The notes beneath the pieces were generated by a model, which worked only from the letters and a program-made list of their open reading frames with translations, did not search any database and was not told the origin of the DNA. Positions 12,101 through 27,100 of a stretch of DNA of 64,000 nt are shown here, in pieces. Within the stretch, counting starts at the first letter, position 1, and each line of letters opens with the position of its first letter. Source of the DNA: Smittia aterrima (taxonomy: Eukaryota; Arthropoda; Insecta; Diptera; Chironomidae); assembly GCA_033063855.1 (NCBI GenBank), contig CP093830.1:10044854-10108853 (forward strand), in the 5' to 3' direction. The position numbers and the translations under genes were made by a program.

Positions 12101-15100
12101 TAGAATTTTATGTTGACTCATGTTCAAGCGAAGCGTGTGTGGATGAATGAACAACTCGTCGGATTGATTTGAATCATTCTCAAACTTCATTCATTGACGG
12201 GGAAAGCCAAACCAAATAAATTAAAATCGGAGTTCCCTTTGACTTCCGCAACAGGCTTGAATATCAAAAGCGATTTCGAACAGGAAGTTGAAGAAAAGCG
12301 ATGAGAGATGATCCAACAAGTCGAAAGAGAGAAAGATTGTCAAATTAGTCTCGAGACGGCTCGGTTTGTCGAGAAGAAAACAACTCGAACATTTGGCAGA
12401 GACACGTGATTGCAAAATGCAATAAATAACCCGAGTCGAGTGAGAAAGATTCGAAAATGAAGATTAAATGCCTTTCACCGGCAGAGATCGTTAACACCAG
12501 GTATCACTGAAGACCCCACATTAGTTCAAGCTGTTTCTCCTCGTTGCTCGTTATCTTTTGACTCTTGTCGCGCCTTATTTGTTGATGTTGATCTATCAAT
12601 TCTTATTAAATTGACAGTGTCTCAAATCGTGGGAGTTCTATCGTTCTTAGCTTGAAAAACTTTATTATATTTTCTATTGTTGTTTATCGACTTGAAAGAA
12701 ATGGAAAGTTGCCTCCAATGTGCACATGCTGATCGGACCGTTAATCGCCAGATCATTGGATCACTTTAAAGCTCGTTAAAGTCAGCTTTAGTAATTTAAT
12801 TGCGAGAGAAGGAGCGAGAGATCCACCAACGCAAACGAAAATATCAAGAGCCGCGATTAAACTATGAGATGGCACGGAAGAGCTTTGCGATTAATTTCAC
12901 AAGAGTCTCTCGTAATTAGACATCGTTAAATGAAAAGTTATATAGCTGCTCGAACTATCCGCCTAAAGGATCAATTTACTAAACTAGAAAACGACATAAA
13001 ACAAGAAGACACTGACGATTGAGGAAACTAATCAAGAGAAACTCCGTAAACAGTCAATTCAGAGTTATATCGTAAGCTGCAATATTAATTTAACCGGCTT
13101 GTCTGAGAAAGATCTGCGTTGGGTGCAAACTAATGCCTTGAGTTAGCTCGTTTGTCTAAGATGCCAACATGATTCCATCTCATTTGACAAGGACTTGATT
13201 TGTCTCGAAGGACTGGACCACCTCTCGTATGCCCCCACGATGAATGAATAATTTCTTTTATTGCAAATTAACAATGCAAGATCTTTCTCAATAGCAACAT
13301 CGCACCATAAAGAAAAATCCACAAAGTTGAGAATGAATCCAATTTGTCTCGCAAGAGAAACTTGCGTGGATGCTGCTACGCTATTAAAAGTTGCGTAGGG
13401 TTCATGGAGTAAGCGTGTTTTGTAGATAAGTGACGCTCCTGAGTAATTGCCACGCCAGCGAATGATTAATTCTTCCATCTTGCCGTAAATAGCGAAGCTC
13501 TCTTACTCTCCCCTGAAATTACCATCGACGGAATCAAGATCGACTGGTGACAGTAGCTCAATGTGGTCGTGTTGATTTCTTTCTTTTTTTTTCGCTTCGT
13601 GTACCTTGAGGCTTTTGTACCTGCGAAGTTTGCGGTCGGGTTATTTGAGAACAGAAAGAAGAATAAAGCTTTTAGCGTTATTAAATCTAATTTAACTTGA
13701 AGGTTGTTGAGATCAAAGCCAAACCTTCTATCAAACCGATTGTCCATATTCGCTCGGAAACATTTTCATCGTAACGATGACATTTCTCTCGAATAAATTA
13801 ATTTATTGTTCTCTTTAATTACTTTGCGAGTTCTCGTTACGAGAGAAAATGGCTTTGCCGAAGGGAAAAATTAACATCAAAGAAGCTTTATCAGCTTTCA
13901 TGACTCAAAGCATTATCGGGATTTTTTTTCCGTTTGAGGTGTGTTTACTTGGAGTGTTGTCTGTGTGAATGACTAGGCGAAGGAAGGTGGAAAATTTGCA
14001 GCAGCCATAAATTGATTAATCGAAGGCATGGTACACACAATCGAGAGCTAATTCCGTTAAGAAGCCGTAAATTTATCGAGGCGCGAAAGGAAACTTGAAG
14101 GCTGACTCAGCTGGATGTGCTTGAGCCATTGAAGTGTAGAAAAATTCTGATGGTCGAGTCAACAACCCTTTCCGCTTCCATTGCATGTCTCTCCGTGTGT
14201 TCGTTCTGCTTGTGAGTCGAGCACGAAGCTCAGCCGTCTTCTCACTCTCTCTCCCTCGATTTTGCACAATATGGAAACTTTTCAATTTTGAATTCGTAAT
14301 TAAGAAACATGTGGATTCAGCTTGTGTTTCTCTTTGTGAGTGTATGTTCGATGATATCTTGCGGAATTGTGCTTCGGTTCCACAAGAACGAACACCCAAA
14401 TGCTCAGCGCTTGTTCCATTGTGTTTCGCTTACTGTAAGCCCCTCGATGTACTTACTCGAAACAACTCTTTTGGCTGAAAAAGCCGAAAAGATAATTCGT
14501 GGGCCCAACCCTGCTGATGGTGCCTGGCATTTTATTTACGCTTGTTTACTTGTTTCATGTTCCTCCACAGTTTGTTTGTTGTTTTCATGACCTTCAGGCT
14601 CTTTTTTTAAAAAGTCAGACTTTAGATCATGCGATTTCGTTTTCATTTCTCATTCGATCGCAAATCTCAATTTCGAGTTTTCTCGTTTTATTGACTGACG
14701 ATTTTTTTTTATCGAAGCGAACCGACGACTGACACTTTGCTTCGTGCAGCAGTTTTTATTTTATCTGTCACTTTGAATCATCCGCCTTCGACTGGCGGAT
14801 CCAATGAAGGGAGCGCCATGATGTTAAAGTCTTGTCTGAAGCTTTCGATTTTAAAACAAATAAACCTCCACCCTCGGCCAGAATGTTTCTTAAGCTCTCG
14901 ACATCGCGATTGAATTTTTAATTGCGTTGAAATTGTGTCAATAGAACAACAAATCGATTCGAATGTTACTGTGCTCTCGAATTAAAAGATTGAAATCATT
15001 TGTTAGCTCATTAATTTTTGTCGTTTTCGCTTGTCAGTTGTTATTAGAGCCTCGACAGTTTGCTAATGTCACTCGACAGTTTTCTTCTTTCCGTTGATTT

Positions 15101-18100
15101 CGATTAGGAGTGTTGCACCTCTGTGGTGCACTATTTAACTAATATAATGAGCAGTCTAGTTAAGCGGAAACGGAGGCGTTGAGTTATGCAACAGCCGCAC
15201 GAAACATCAATCTCGAAAGGAGCAAAATAAACGCAGCTCGCTTCTTAACGAAGAAAAAGTATTTTTCGCGCAGATTGATGCCTCAGACGTCACGTTGTTA
15301 ACCACTGTACGTCTGACTACTTACGATGTTTGCACAGCAAATCTCTTTTCACAGCGAAGTTCCTTGAAATCTTTATCCAAACATTTTTATTCGAAAGAGA
15401 GAAATTGAATAATAAACTAATTAATGTTCATTGCAGTAAAATGCATTTAAGATCACATAAAAGCACGGCAATAAACATAAATTTTATTTAAGAGTCTTGC
15501 TGCTACCAACAGTGAAAGACTCTCGCATAGATTGATCCATTAATCAGCCCACGGTAGCTTAAAGCTTTGGGGAATTTCCGAAAGCAATGTTAATTCAAGT
15601 TGATGAATAAAATGTTCAATTGACGTTGCTGTCGACTTTGCCTTCAATGTGACTACCGAGATTTTCACTTTATGATTATTTCTCATTTCGCAAGAACATT
15701 AAAATCCAATCTCTAGCGCTGGACAAATTGCCTATTCACAAATCCCATTATCACTCATAAAAAAAGAGTTTCGATTAATCGCCGCTGACAAATTCGTTGT
15801 GGCGCTTTCGATTCATTTAAAGACAATCTTGATCCAAATGAACGGCTGCAACTCCATGCAAAAGCCAATTTTCATTTATCGAAGTTGATTGTTGGCCTCG
15901 TGTGCGCACTACTAGGTCGCAATATTATGACGAAGTAAAGCAAAAGATTGAGGAAACAATAATTTTCCTAACGATCAAACAGCTGGGAGTAAGAAAAAAG
16001 AAATGAAAATGAATTACCGGCAAAGTTTACTCGATTGTTCCGCTGTTCAGGGCATTCGAATCGAATCTTTTCTGTTCTGTGAAGTGAAGTTTGCAGCTTC
16101 CCACTGCAATCGCCGTCCTATTGTCTCGCATTTCTTTTATTGGTTATTTCTGTCAGATTCAATTCGTGATTTATTGTAACGTTCGCGCGCCGAAGACAAA
16201 CTCACATTACATGAGACAATAAGAGCTTATGCTGCTCTAACTTTCTTCGTATCTGCGTTTTTATGTTTCTTTGACATGATGTCAAATCAGCGAGTGAAAT
16301 AAAAAGCCTTTAGCTTTTAGCTATGTAGTGAAATCGAGATCGTTTTTGTGCAAATAAAGAAAACATTTCACAACACTTCGAGGTTTTTGCTTAGAAATCT
16401 CTTCTTGTGAATCGTTATGGATTTAATAGCATTCTCTGTTCTCTGCCATGAAAGCGACAGAGTCTTTAATTGAAGAATTGACGGTACAGAGAAAAATAGA
16501 GAGAGAGAGAGAGCGAACAGATCTTGATTAACATTCTCAGCATTCTGGTTCATTGTGTGATTGCTACTCAACATGTTCTTTGCTTGTCTTCGTTTAATTA
16601 AGAAGCAGTCAGACTTGTCGTCCCGGCTTTCGAGTTTATTAATGGGAAAAGTGCATTCGTAATTCATATCAATCTCGTTTAATAATAAATATAAAGTTGC
16701 ATTAATCGTTTACTTTTATCGTTGTCAATTAATATGCAGATTTCAATTTTCAAAGTCAGACATTGCAACATAAAAATGCATAAATCTTTGTTACCTCGCT
16801 CGCTTCCAACTTCGACAGATTATCGAACAGGAAAAGGGAATTGAATTAAATAAAATTTGAATAAATAATCGAGCTGAATCGATGTGTGAGAAAGTTTGCC
16901 TTTCATCAGTTCTTGTCGTGCAATTAAAAGAAAAAAGCTTAATTAAATGCTGAGTGAGAGCGCGAGGAGGAAAGTGAAGCTTTGGCGTGTGATTTAATGG
17001 AAATATTAAAATTATTATGATTTGTAGGTTTTTCATGTTTCATTTAGCGTCCGCCCATATAAGTAAGACGTAAATCGCGCCTTTGTTTATCGCGCAAACA
17101 TATTCAGAGAGCTTTCACAATAGAATTGGAGTTTTGAATTACAATTAAATTTCGAATGGGAGGAGAAAAAAAAGTTTTCACAAAAAATTTCCTCACCACA
17201 AAAATTTTCTCTCCACTTAATTGCTTTGCTAAGTAAGCGATAAAGGCAAAAGCTGACTGCAACGACACGAAGCAACGTTCACTTCCTTTACGTCTGAACT
17301 TTAACTGCAGCGAAAATACTTTTATTGTTCAATTTAAATGCGGTTATGCTAATGCATTCTCCAAAGTGGCGAAAACAACCGCAAACAAAACTGAAAAAGA
17401 GATCGAACGACATGCACTTCGTTCGGCTTTTTTATTTCGAGAATTTAGGCGAGAAAAAGAAAGTGTTAATTGACATTTATGTAACTACGTGAAGTGGTTT
17501 CATTTCAAATCAAAATACGTTCAAGCATGCGTTGGGTTGGCAATCATCGCTCGCTTGCATCTGTTGACGGTGGGAAACTTGTCTTTATGGAACTTTGTGT
17601 CTGACGACGCTTTGCTGGGTCATGGCCTCAACATGTCTCCTTTGATTTTGTGCAATCAGCAAGTTGAATGTGAGAAAACGTCGCGGAATTTCACATGTAA
17701 AGTCGTTGTCTTTGACAGTTTAGTCGTGCGAGCTTCTCGTCGCAGTTTGAGACCGGAATATTTTATCGTTCAACATCTTAATTCACGATTAATGAGTTGC
17801 CAACGATGATTTGTCTGCTTGGAAATTAATTTCTCAACTTAATGTTGAAAGTGAAATCTCTCAGCTGATGAGAAATTGGGCGAGATCGTGAATCGACAAT
17901 CATTAAAAGCAAATTACAAGTCGATGAATATTTACATCTCAAATTGTTGGAAAATATTTCTTCCGCTTTAATTTGGTTAGCTGTCATCGTCTGGACTGTC
18001 TCAGATGTCGATTTGGTTTTAATTCCCTTAGCTTTTTCTTCTCTTTAAATTGTGTTGTCAAAAATTATTAAACGTTCCTTTATGATGATCAATCGTTTCG

Positions 18101-21100
18101 AAAGCTCGTCGACTCTGTCATTATCGCTCATTTATCACTGGTCGCTTAATTGATAAATCTCTCCGTTCCTCCTTATTCCAATCGAATCGTCCATAACGTA
18201 TTGAGTTTCCTTCTGCTTTTGTCTTTGACAAAGGTTTCGGTAGATTAAGATTGTCACTTCAGATATTAACGATCGCCCATCGCAAGCAAATATGGCTTTT
18301 TTCAGGTCATGTGACCAGAAACGAAGGGAAATTGATGATGTTATGTGTGTTTGAAGATTATCTTCGTTCACCTCTGTTTCCGCCGCTTTTTTTTTGAATT
18401 TCATTTACGATAAATCATGAGAAATCTATATTGGGCTTGCTCTTAAACGATTTGAACTTTTTTGTTGCTTTTCGTCGCGCTGCAGTGGTGAGAGTTCCCC
18501 GATTGATTGATTGGAGCATTCACCTCTTCCGATTTTATCTTTGAGGGCGAAACTTTCTTATCTTTTTTTCATTTAAAAAGAGTTTTGTCACCAATGCTCC
18601 GATTGAAATTGGAAACGAAGTCAGTGACAAGACATAAACTTCTTTTATTGCTTTGTGATATGTGGGAATTCATTCGATGCATGTGAGAATCGGAGCGGAA
18701 GACTTTAATCTGAGGCATTGACGGGAAGACAGCACCGCATGTGCATTCGTCGTCATAACACACATGTTACGAATCGACATAAAAATCTAATATTTGTTTA
18801 ATGATTCGTGAAAGAAATGAGAAACCAAACGCACCGGAACATCAGCTCGGAAATAGAAGAAAAAGAGCTTTGATGTGATAATGAAGCGAGCGTGATGAAC
18901 TGTCGAGAGATTTACCTGCAGCTTGTGCAACTTGTCGCAAATAAGTTTCTCATTAACACAACCGATGTTCATTGTTCAATCGACAATCGTTCGCCGCAGC
19001 TTTTCTGAAAGGTTTTCTCATCCATGTAATTCCTTTTGATAGCAAAGCGAGCTAGAAAAATGACGAAAAAAAACTATCATGGGCACCAACATAATACAAT
19101 TATTTATGCTTTCTAAACTCTGTTACGAAAAAACTTCGTCACCGTCGCAGCAGAAGAAGCAGAAATGATTTCTTTCCAATCAAGAGCAGTCAAGAAGAAA
19201 CTAAAAGCCAGCGGGAAATTTTCGAAAAACAATGATGATTCTTACAAAGAATTGTATTGAAATTGAAAACTCTTTTGCAGTTAACAAAAAAAACTTTTTG
19301 TTCATCTTGAACTTTACTCGCTTTGTTTGCAATGAAAGTTGGCCTGGATTGCTTTCTCAAAGAGCTCGGGCATTCGCTTTTCTCACTGACGAAAGCATAA
19401 TCTTTGATTGTTTACATGAAACATGTGAGTTTACGTAAACATTAAAACCTAAAAAGAAGTTGTTTAATTTCGTTTCAAAGTTTTTTTTTTTTTGTTGGGG
19501 GAAGTTGGAAGCTTCAATTTTCGTCATGCGATCGACTTGAACAACATAAGCCTTCGTAAAAGGAAAAGCGGATGGTGCTCACTAGTGCATGATTCAATGA
19601 CAAATTAATTTCGAAAACGTTTACCGACATTACATCATGAGATGCCTTGAAAGTATTAACTCAAATCAATTGAAATTCGCATAATAAATTCTCAAACGTC
19701 AATTTCATTCATCTTCAGTTCGACAACGGAGAATCAATAAAAAGTATCATGGGAATTTAAGCAATGACTTCATAAACGAAAACTGGGCCTGTGTGCCTGT
19801 CCCGAAATAAGTCAGTGCATCAAAATGCTTTCTGTGCCAGTGTTTTTCCTCGTTCACCTCCGCGATGCTCCGCAAAACAATGGAAAATTCCCATGCCATA
19901 AGTTCTCGACGCGCAAAGTCGAAATCGATAGACTCGAGCGGTACCATCGTGTGCCAGCTGATGAAACTAAACGCGAAGAAAATACCTTTTCCCATTGTGG
20001 AACGATAAGTCAACTGAATTTAATGTTTGAACATTCGTTCGCTGTGCAAGATAATAAAGCGAGAGAAGTTCAATGTTGGTTGGCTGCTTCATTCAACTTA
20101 GCGTCCTTACGTCGCTCGCAGAAAAATAATCTTGATTACAAGACATAAATCAGAACGTAAATGGATTTTTCGATGAAAACGGGTTCTTGTCTCTCTCGTT
20201 TTCTTAAGGAATCGCTTATTACCGAAGTTGTGTAAAGCTGTAAATCATAACGAGAAAGGTTTTGTTTGTTTACAAGCGCCAAACTGGGAAACAACCGACA
20301 AATTGTGTTTCTGGTTCGTTTATGGAGATTTTTGTGAAAGGCCTGACTTGGCCTGGCCGGGAGAGATTTTTCTCTCTCCGCATATTTAAATCTGATTGCG
20401 TTGATGACCCGTCGAACAACATCAACAGAGAAAATGAAAACGAACTCACGCTGAGGATTTTATGGAAAATCTCACACATCGCTGACCGAAAGAATTTCGA
20501 CACATGCGGGCGCATAAATTAATGAAAATAAAGAAGCGATTCTATTGAGAAATCTGAGAAAGTTTTCGCCAATTGCTCGATATCATAAAATCTAATGATT
20601 TCTCTTTTATTCTTGTTCACAGAGCGAGTTGTGCACATTGGAGCCTGGGATGGATGTTGTTTCCAGAACAACAGCCCATGGACCTTACAATCATCTTAAT
20701 AACCTCGTCCATCATCACAACTTTCACCACCACTCCGATCAAACCAAATCGCTTCAGGAACTACAGAATGAGGTCGGGGCCTTACTGGAGTTCCGCGATT
20801 TGGTTATCGAAACCTTTCCTGATCTCAAACACAAAATGGCATCGTCTGGCGCAAATAGTACAATTACTGGACTCCAATCTTCATCGATAATTTCCAGGTG
20901 AGACTCAAAATAAAATCGATCAAGACAATTTCAAATCAAAGACAATTTTTTCTTTTCTCAGGAGAGAATGGGAACCGGGAATTCGCGTTCGTCGAAAACT
21001 AATCAATAGTAATGTGAGCAAAGAAGGAAGCAATAGTACAGGAGCTGGTGACATTCAGTCATCATCGCTCCTTATCCGAAGTCGTAGTAATTCACATAGT

Positions 21101-24100
21101 GGCAAGAAAGAACCAAAGAGTGGCGGCGAAGGCAATGGAAGTGTCATACAAGATTCAGGTTTCTCCACTGAAACCAGTTCATCGAAAGAAGCTCACAGCG
21201 CTTCATCGACTGCTGGTTCAGCGGGAGTTCAGGTGAGCTCGAGCGATAACTGCTTGTTTTTTGATTGATTTCAGTTTTCTTTTTGTACAGGGCAACAACA
21301 TTTCGAGTACATTGACTGCCCGTCTCAGCGCTGATACGAGCAACGATAACGAATTATGGAGCTTACTCGATGTGATACACAGACGGACATCTCGTTTAGC
21401 GGACGAAATTGATAATTATCAAAAGTTCGGTAATCGAAATGTCGCTGGCCAGTCAACAGCGTCGACATCATTCCAAAGTCAGTTGAACTTCATGAGCAAA
21501 GAGAATGTTCAGATTTTGCGAAAGGAACGCGATCATTTGATGGACAAAGTTGGTGATATGGAAGCTGAGTTCCTGGCAAATCGAATAAAGGAGTCGAAGC
21601 TTCATGAGCAAATGAAAGAATTGCAACGGACAAAAGCTGACCTTGAAGAGCAATTGAAGGCAGCAATGAGTCAAAAGTTGGACCTTCATAGACTAAATGA
21701 TGATGCCAGTAATTTACATGACGACTCAACCATATCACCAATTGCCAAGCCTCGACCAAACTCAACCTTCCAGCCCATTCCAATCAGACAGACAAAGCAT
21801 CTGAAGTCGTCAAGTGCTGATGAGCCTGAAGGATCAAAAGCCAACAACTCAAAGCAGCTAAAGGACGAGCTTAATCAGCTTGGTCGTCTCGATGGACTGA
21901 TAAGCAATCCCAACAGTAAACTTAACAAAGTTCGTGTGCCTGATTCGAAGAAAATCGCTGCCATATTACTGGAGACGAACATCGTTGAACTGCAACGGCA
22001 TCTGCTGACAATCACAGTACAAAACCAGGTGAGTTCTCAAGCGCTTTAAAATTGAAAGTTGCGCAACAAAGAAAAGAGAACGACAAGCTCCAATGACTCT
22101 CCGCGATGTAAAAGTGGCACTGACAGCAAGAAAAGAAAGAAAATTACGCAAAAAAGTTCAGTTTGAAGTGAAAATCGAGGCAGTTTTTATCGCCACCGCA
22201 CGAATTTCTAATTTCAATATTGTTTTGTTCCATGCGCGCACATTTTCTGTTATAATTAAACACTCAACACTTTCTAATTGTTTACATCGCTCAATCGATT
22301 CGTTGCTGTGTAATTGAAAATTATGGAAAAGTTCAACATATCGATGCGATCCGAGACGGAACTTTGATCGAACAAAACGGTTACGTGTGTGGGCTTGTGG
22401 GCTTACATCAATCGAGATCGAGAGGCGACTTAATATCAATCTTTAATTGCTAATTTGACTTCATTATGCGCTTCTCGCTTCCAACGCGAAGCTTAAGAAA
22501 AACGAGAGTTTTCTTTTGTTGCTTTGATTGCCTCCGCTTGACGCGTGTGCCACGCTGCTCAATCAAGCTGGCTCAACAGTTCGAAATCTGGTCATTTCAT
22601 TGTTCCACAAAGCATTTATGAACAAAACGTTGTTAAAATCTCATTTCTCATCTCAATTTTCTCGAGAAAATCTTTTAATTGAGAAATGAGTAATCACGGG
22701 AGTTGCATCATTGGGATGTAATGACTTTCAATTGAGTTCGATTCGAGAAACTTTGCTTGTTCCACTTGATTTATGATGCAGCACAGTGAGTTTGCAATTC
22801 TCGCTCGATCTGTCCGTCATTTCGTGAGACGATTGCAGCCTCAAGTGCTTTTCATTACGAATTCCAAGGTTTTACAATATTTCGAATGTGACGTGAGATG
22901 CGCGAATCGCTTTGCGAAGTAATTTAAATTCTCCACTCAAATATCTTTTGAATTTTTTTTCGATTCAATCTTGACCTGTTCTTGTTATGACACGCAATAC
23001 CCTCGAATACATTCAACAAGAGCAAAATGATGTGTTTATGACCGTAATTACCGAATGTTTTACGGCGATCATGCTTCTTGTTGGTCGAAGGATTCAATTA
23101 CAAACCAACAAATTGAAAACGATCGCACGTTAGGCGTCTCGCATGTCTCTGTTGATTGCTTAATTCGATTTGGTTGTCTTCAATCATTTTCTCTCATTCA
23201 ACTGCAAGATCTATTGATTCGGCTTGTAATCAACATTTTTACGGTCACAAATCCAGCTCGACTTGAAACAACGAGATTGATTAATTAACATCGTGAATTT
23301 CACGAGAAGAATGGCAAATGCTGAAGGTTTCGGCAATGATACAACAATTACTAATTTTTTTTTTGTAGATTTTGATCTTAATCTGAAGTTAAATATTTGT
23401 CAGAGGCTCCGACAGCAATTTCTCAGGAATCTTCTCGATATTTACTCTAGCCATTTAATTCCTCTGACGTTTCATCAAAAATTGAAGCTTGAAAAAGGTT
23501 TCTATGTTGCTCGAAGTCAAAGTTAATCGTTTCCATGTGAAATTGAATAATAATAACATTAATTGGTTTCGAGCGCGGCAGAAATCAGCGATGTGAGACT
23601 CGAACACCGCAGCGTGAAACCTTCAGGCGATTTCGCCAATGATTTCGTGGGCAGCAATTTAAATGCCGAACACTTGTTGATGTTGCTTCGCGGAGAAACA
23701 AATTGACCACTCTCGAAACTAATGAAATGTTATTACGCCCGCGAAACATAATTAAAGAAAATTTGATGATCATAAAACATAAACAAATCGTGGATTCTGT
23801 CAAATACATCTTTCCCATGATTTGCTTTTGGCGATTTCTCCTGGAATCAATAAAATTGGCGGAGCTTAAACTGTTTTGTGTGGATTTGTTTTATGATTGC
23901 GACAGAAGATTGCGGAAAATTAGAAGTTACTAATCGGATTTTAATACAAACTTCGATGGGGCTTCATAAAAGAATCCAATCGCTTTGTTGTACATTCAAC
24001 CTTCTCGTAAATTTCTTTCGCTTGGTCATTGAGTGACAGAAGTTGAATGGAAAGCTTGGGTCAATGCCATGATCCCGAAGCCAACTCATTCTTGTTGCTC

Positions 24101-27100
24101 GTTTCATTTCGTCTGATTAGCCAATACATTAAACCTTTAACAATCGGAGAGACTCGTTTTCAACTCGAACGACAGTGTAATGGAATGCGAAGGTGTGGTC
24201 TGTAAAGCGATGATAAAGAAAGAAGCAGTAGAAAGAATTTTTAATCTAAAAAATGAACATTTTTCCTCGTCGTCGACACATTTCTCGATGAAATCGATTC
24301 TTGCCCTTCAACTCAAAGAGTGAAAATCGATTGGCCCTGGTGTGCCTTTAACTTCCTTCAAGCTCTTTTTTTCTTTTGATTCTTAAACCCGTTAAGTTTT
24401 AGTCTTTCTCAATCTTGATTGGATTACCTCGGTGGCTAAGCTTCTCTCTGTCCTATAAATTTAACTTAGATCGTAAAAAAGAAAAAAAGAAATAGACAAA
24501 AGGCTTCAGGTTCCACGAATCGCGAAATATTTTTCTGTTGCTAATTTTTTCATCGACCTGCCACACATAAACTTCGCGATATCGCAATTTTTAGCGCATG
24601 TTTTGAATTGTTTTTCTCGAAAAAACTTTTAAACACGCGGCGACAACTAAAACAACAAATTTATTTATTGGCTGGAACAAACACTTCAATTGTTGCTAGA
24701 CGGGATAATTGCTGTAATCAACCGCGAGGGAGAAAAAATAGTTTTGCTGCTGCTGTGCTAGTTGAAGCGATTTTTTGTTGTTGATCGTTTCCGGATCGTT
24801 CTCAGCGATATTTCGTTCTTTACAATCTTTTTCAATCGGCAACTGTTCGTAGTTCTATGGAAAAACTTTCCGCCTCTGTCGATTTACAATTTCCTGTTGA
24901 TTTTTTGTCCACTAAAAGGTTTTCAATTGTTGCCCGCGAAGCTGGAAAATCAGATTTTTTTCGCGTGATGAGTTTCGCTTTATCTGATTGGATTCTGATG
25001 AAGTGATTTCGTTCAATATTTTCAACAAGTAGAAGAACAACGTTTTGCGTTTCGCGTGCAATTTATTGATCGTTGATTACATAAGAGACTGTCGCTCGAA
25101 GCCTTACAAACGAATTTAAATTGAACTAAATACCAAATTAGTGTCTCGATCTCTTTTGTGCACATTGGATCTGCATAAGTTGATCGTTTGATTGTATGTT
25201 AAATTGTCGAGTTCCGTTGAATTGCAATCTAATTCAATTTGCATTTCATTCAACCGAGAGAGATGAATATTAAATCGTTTCGCTCCTTGAACTTCAAACT
25301 CGCCTCTCAACTCGTTCTGCTTTCTTTTGAAAAGTAAGATCAAATAATTTTTCATGTCGAGCAGCTCGAAGAGGAAAAATGTCGCGCGAATTCTAAATTT
25401 ATTTGCAGTTTGTAATGCACATGACGACGTCATGGCTCGCCGAACAAACCGTTTCTCTACTTTGTCTGTTGAATAATTTAAATGTTTCGCCGGGGCATGT
25501 TCTTCACTTTACAGTTTCAATTTACTGTCGCTGAAAGGGAATGTAAACAGCAATTTATCAAGCGAGTTAGTTTCCTCGTTGACGTTATATAACGGCGTTG
25601 AAATTTCTTGAGCGATGCCATAAGTGTAGTCCAAGATATTCTGGCGCAATTTTCACCTTCCAAGTGTTGTTAAGGCAATCGATTGTTTTTTCTATCTCGA
25701 CCCAAACATGATTCGATTAATCTCACATTGAATTGCATAACGTTCGCTCCTTCATGATCTCGTTGGCCCTAAGAATCCCCTTTCGCCTTTAGGCTTCATG
25801 CTGCTTCGCATTTGTAGAAACGCGACCCAGACTCGCAGATAACTTCAACAAATTGTAATAATTCATGCAGACGATTGTGCTGTATCATTTTCACTTGAGC
25901 TCTAACGCTGATCAGGAAAGGAAAGTATGAAAGAGAATTATGATTATGATGGAATATCAGTTCATTGCATGCTGCGTTAAACACGTTGTTTGTCTCGCAG
26001 ACACATCATGTTTGCTTAGAGACTCTCGGTGACTCAGCAAAAGGTTTCGCCCCGCATGCGAACAAGTTTAATGAAAAAAAAGTTTTTTATGTTCCGGATA
26101 AGAAAAATTCATTTTCATGATCGTCGAGTTGTCTGTTCTCGCCTACGGTTTGACTGTTGCGTTGAATGAAAAATTGTTTATTTTGTGACTTTCAAGTTTG
26201 CGAACAATACGAAAAGCATCGTCGCGATTTCGTAATTGGCGCTTTGCTGCGAAAAATAATGAAGATTTTGCTCAACTTAAACTTGCGGTTACACTAGTCG
26301 ACATTGATGCTTGGCTGCCGTCGAGTGATGATCTTTCACTTTGCGCCTTCGGCTTTAATAATTTACACCAAGCACTGTGATTCCGTTATGATCCAAACTT
26401 TATGTAATTTTAATTTAAATGCTATTTCGCTTAATTGTGTTTCCCATAACATGGGATGGGCTTCAAGTTTCGGTTAGATTCGTGCACGTCTCGAGACTCA
26501 TTCGATTGTCTCTTAAATTGATTTATTGATGTTCTCCTTAAATTGCGCAATTCTCAAGTCATTTCTTAATTTGTGAACATTTTTCGTCGCGACATAAAAC
26601 GGTGAATTGAAAATCATTCGTTACGAAACGAGAGAATTGAATCTTGCAACCTTATTCGTTAGTTGTTAAATTGGGCAAAGCTTAACGACACTCTCGACTC
26701 TCGAGACAATGACAGAGATGCAATTATCTTCAGAGACTTTTTTTTGACTTTGAGGACAAGTTTAAATTGCGATTTATGGCTTGATGAAACTTCAAGAACG
26801 TTCTCCTTTGCTAACACAAACAAAAATGTTCCCAGACACTTTGATGTCACTTCCCGTCCTCCATTTAAAAAGCTTTGCTCGATTGTCATTTGCGAACAAA
26901 CGCGAATTCATTTTGTTTTGAACTTTGAATTTCCATTTACAAATCAACTTTGCATCCCGAATTATTCTGTTTTGTGTTTACTAAATGGAATTTAAACATG
27001 CAAGCAACCACGTTCAATGGTCGAAGTCATGTTCAAAGTCAATCATAGGGCGAGACTCGCCTGTTGCCAAAAAAAAACCTGTTTAATGTGCAAGAAGACT

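Larger units (their letters stand above)
3200..20622 (+). other. 17.4-kb presumed first intron of the coiled-coil gene
   Basis: This AT-rich, CpG-containing DNA holds no gene I can support. It contains short open frames on both strands, none with a recognised domain, a TATA-type promoter candidate at 4759, and simple CT and GA tracts near 6599 and 16497. If the exon at 3140 is wrong, the region is simply intergenic. Confidence 0.55.

Noticed and set aside
14185..14732. Overlapping open frames of 77-97 codons, one with a hydrophobic start resembling a signal peptide (14309-14590).
   Set aside because: Three frames overlap in the same DNA, none has a recognised domain, and no promoter or splice pattern supports one over the others.
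19825..20148. A 107-codon ATG frame with a hydrophobic start in the large intron.
   Set aside because: It is overlapped by a frame on the opposite strand, and no recognised domain or promoter is present.
26663..26995. A 110-codon frame in the 5.2-kb intron of the coiled-coil gene.
   Set aside because: It starts with TTG, overlaps a minus-strand frame and lacks any recognisable feature.
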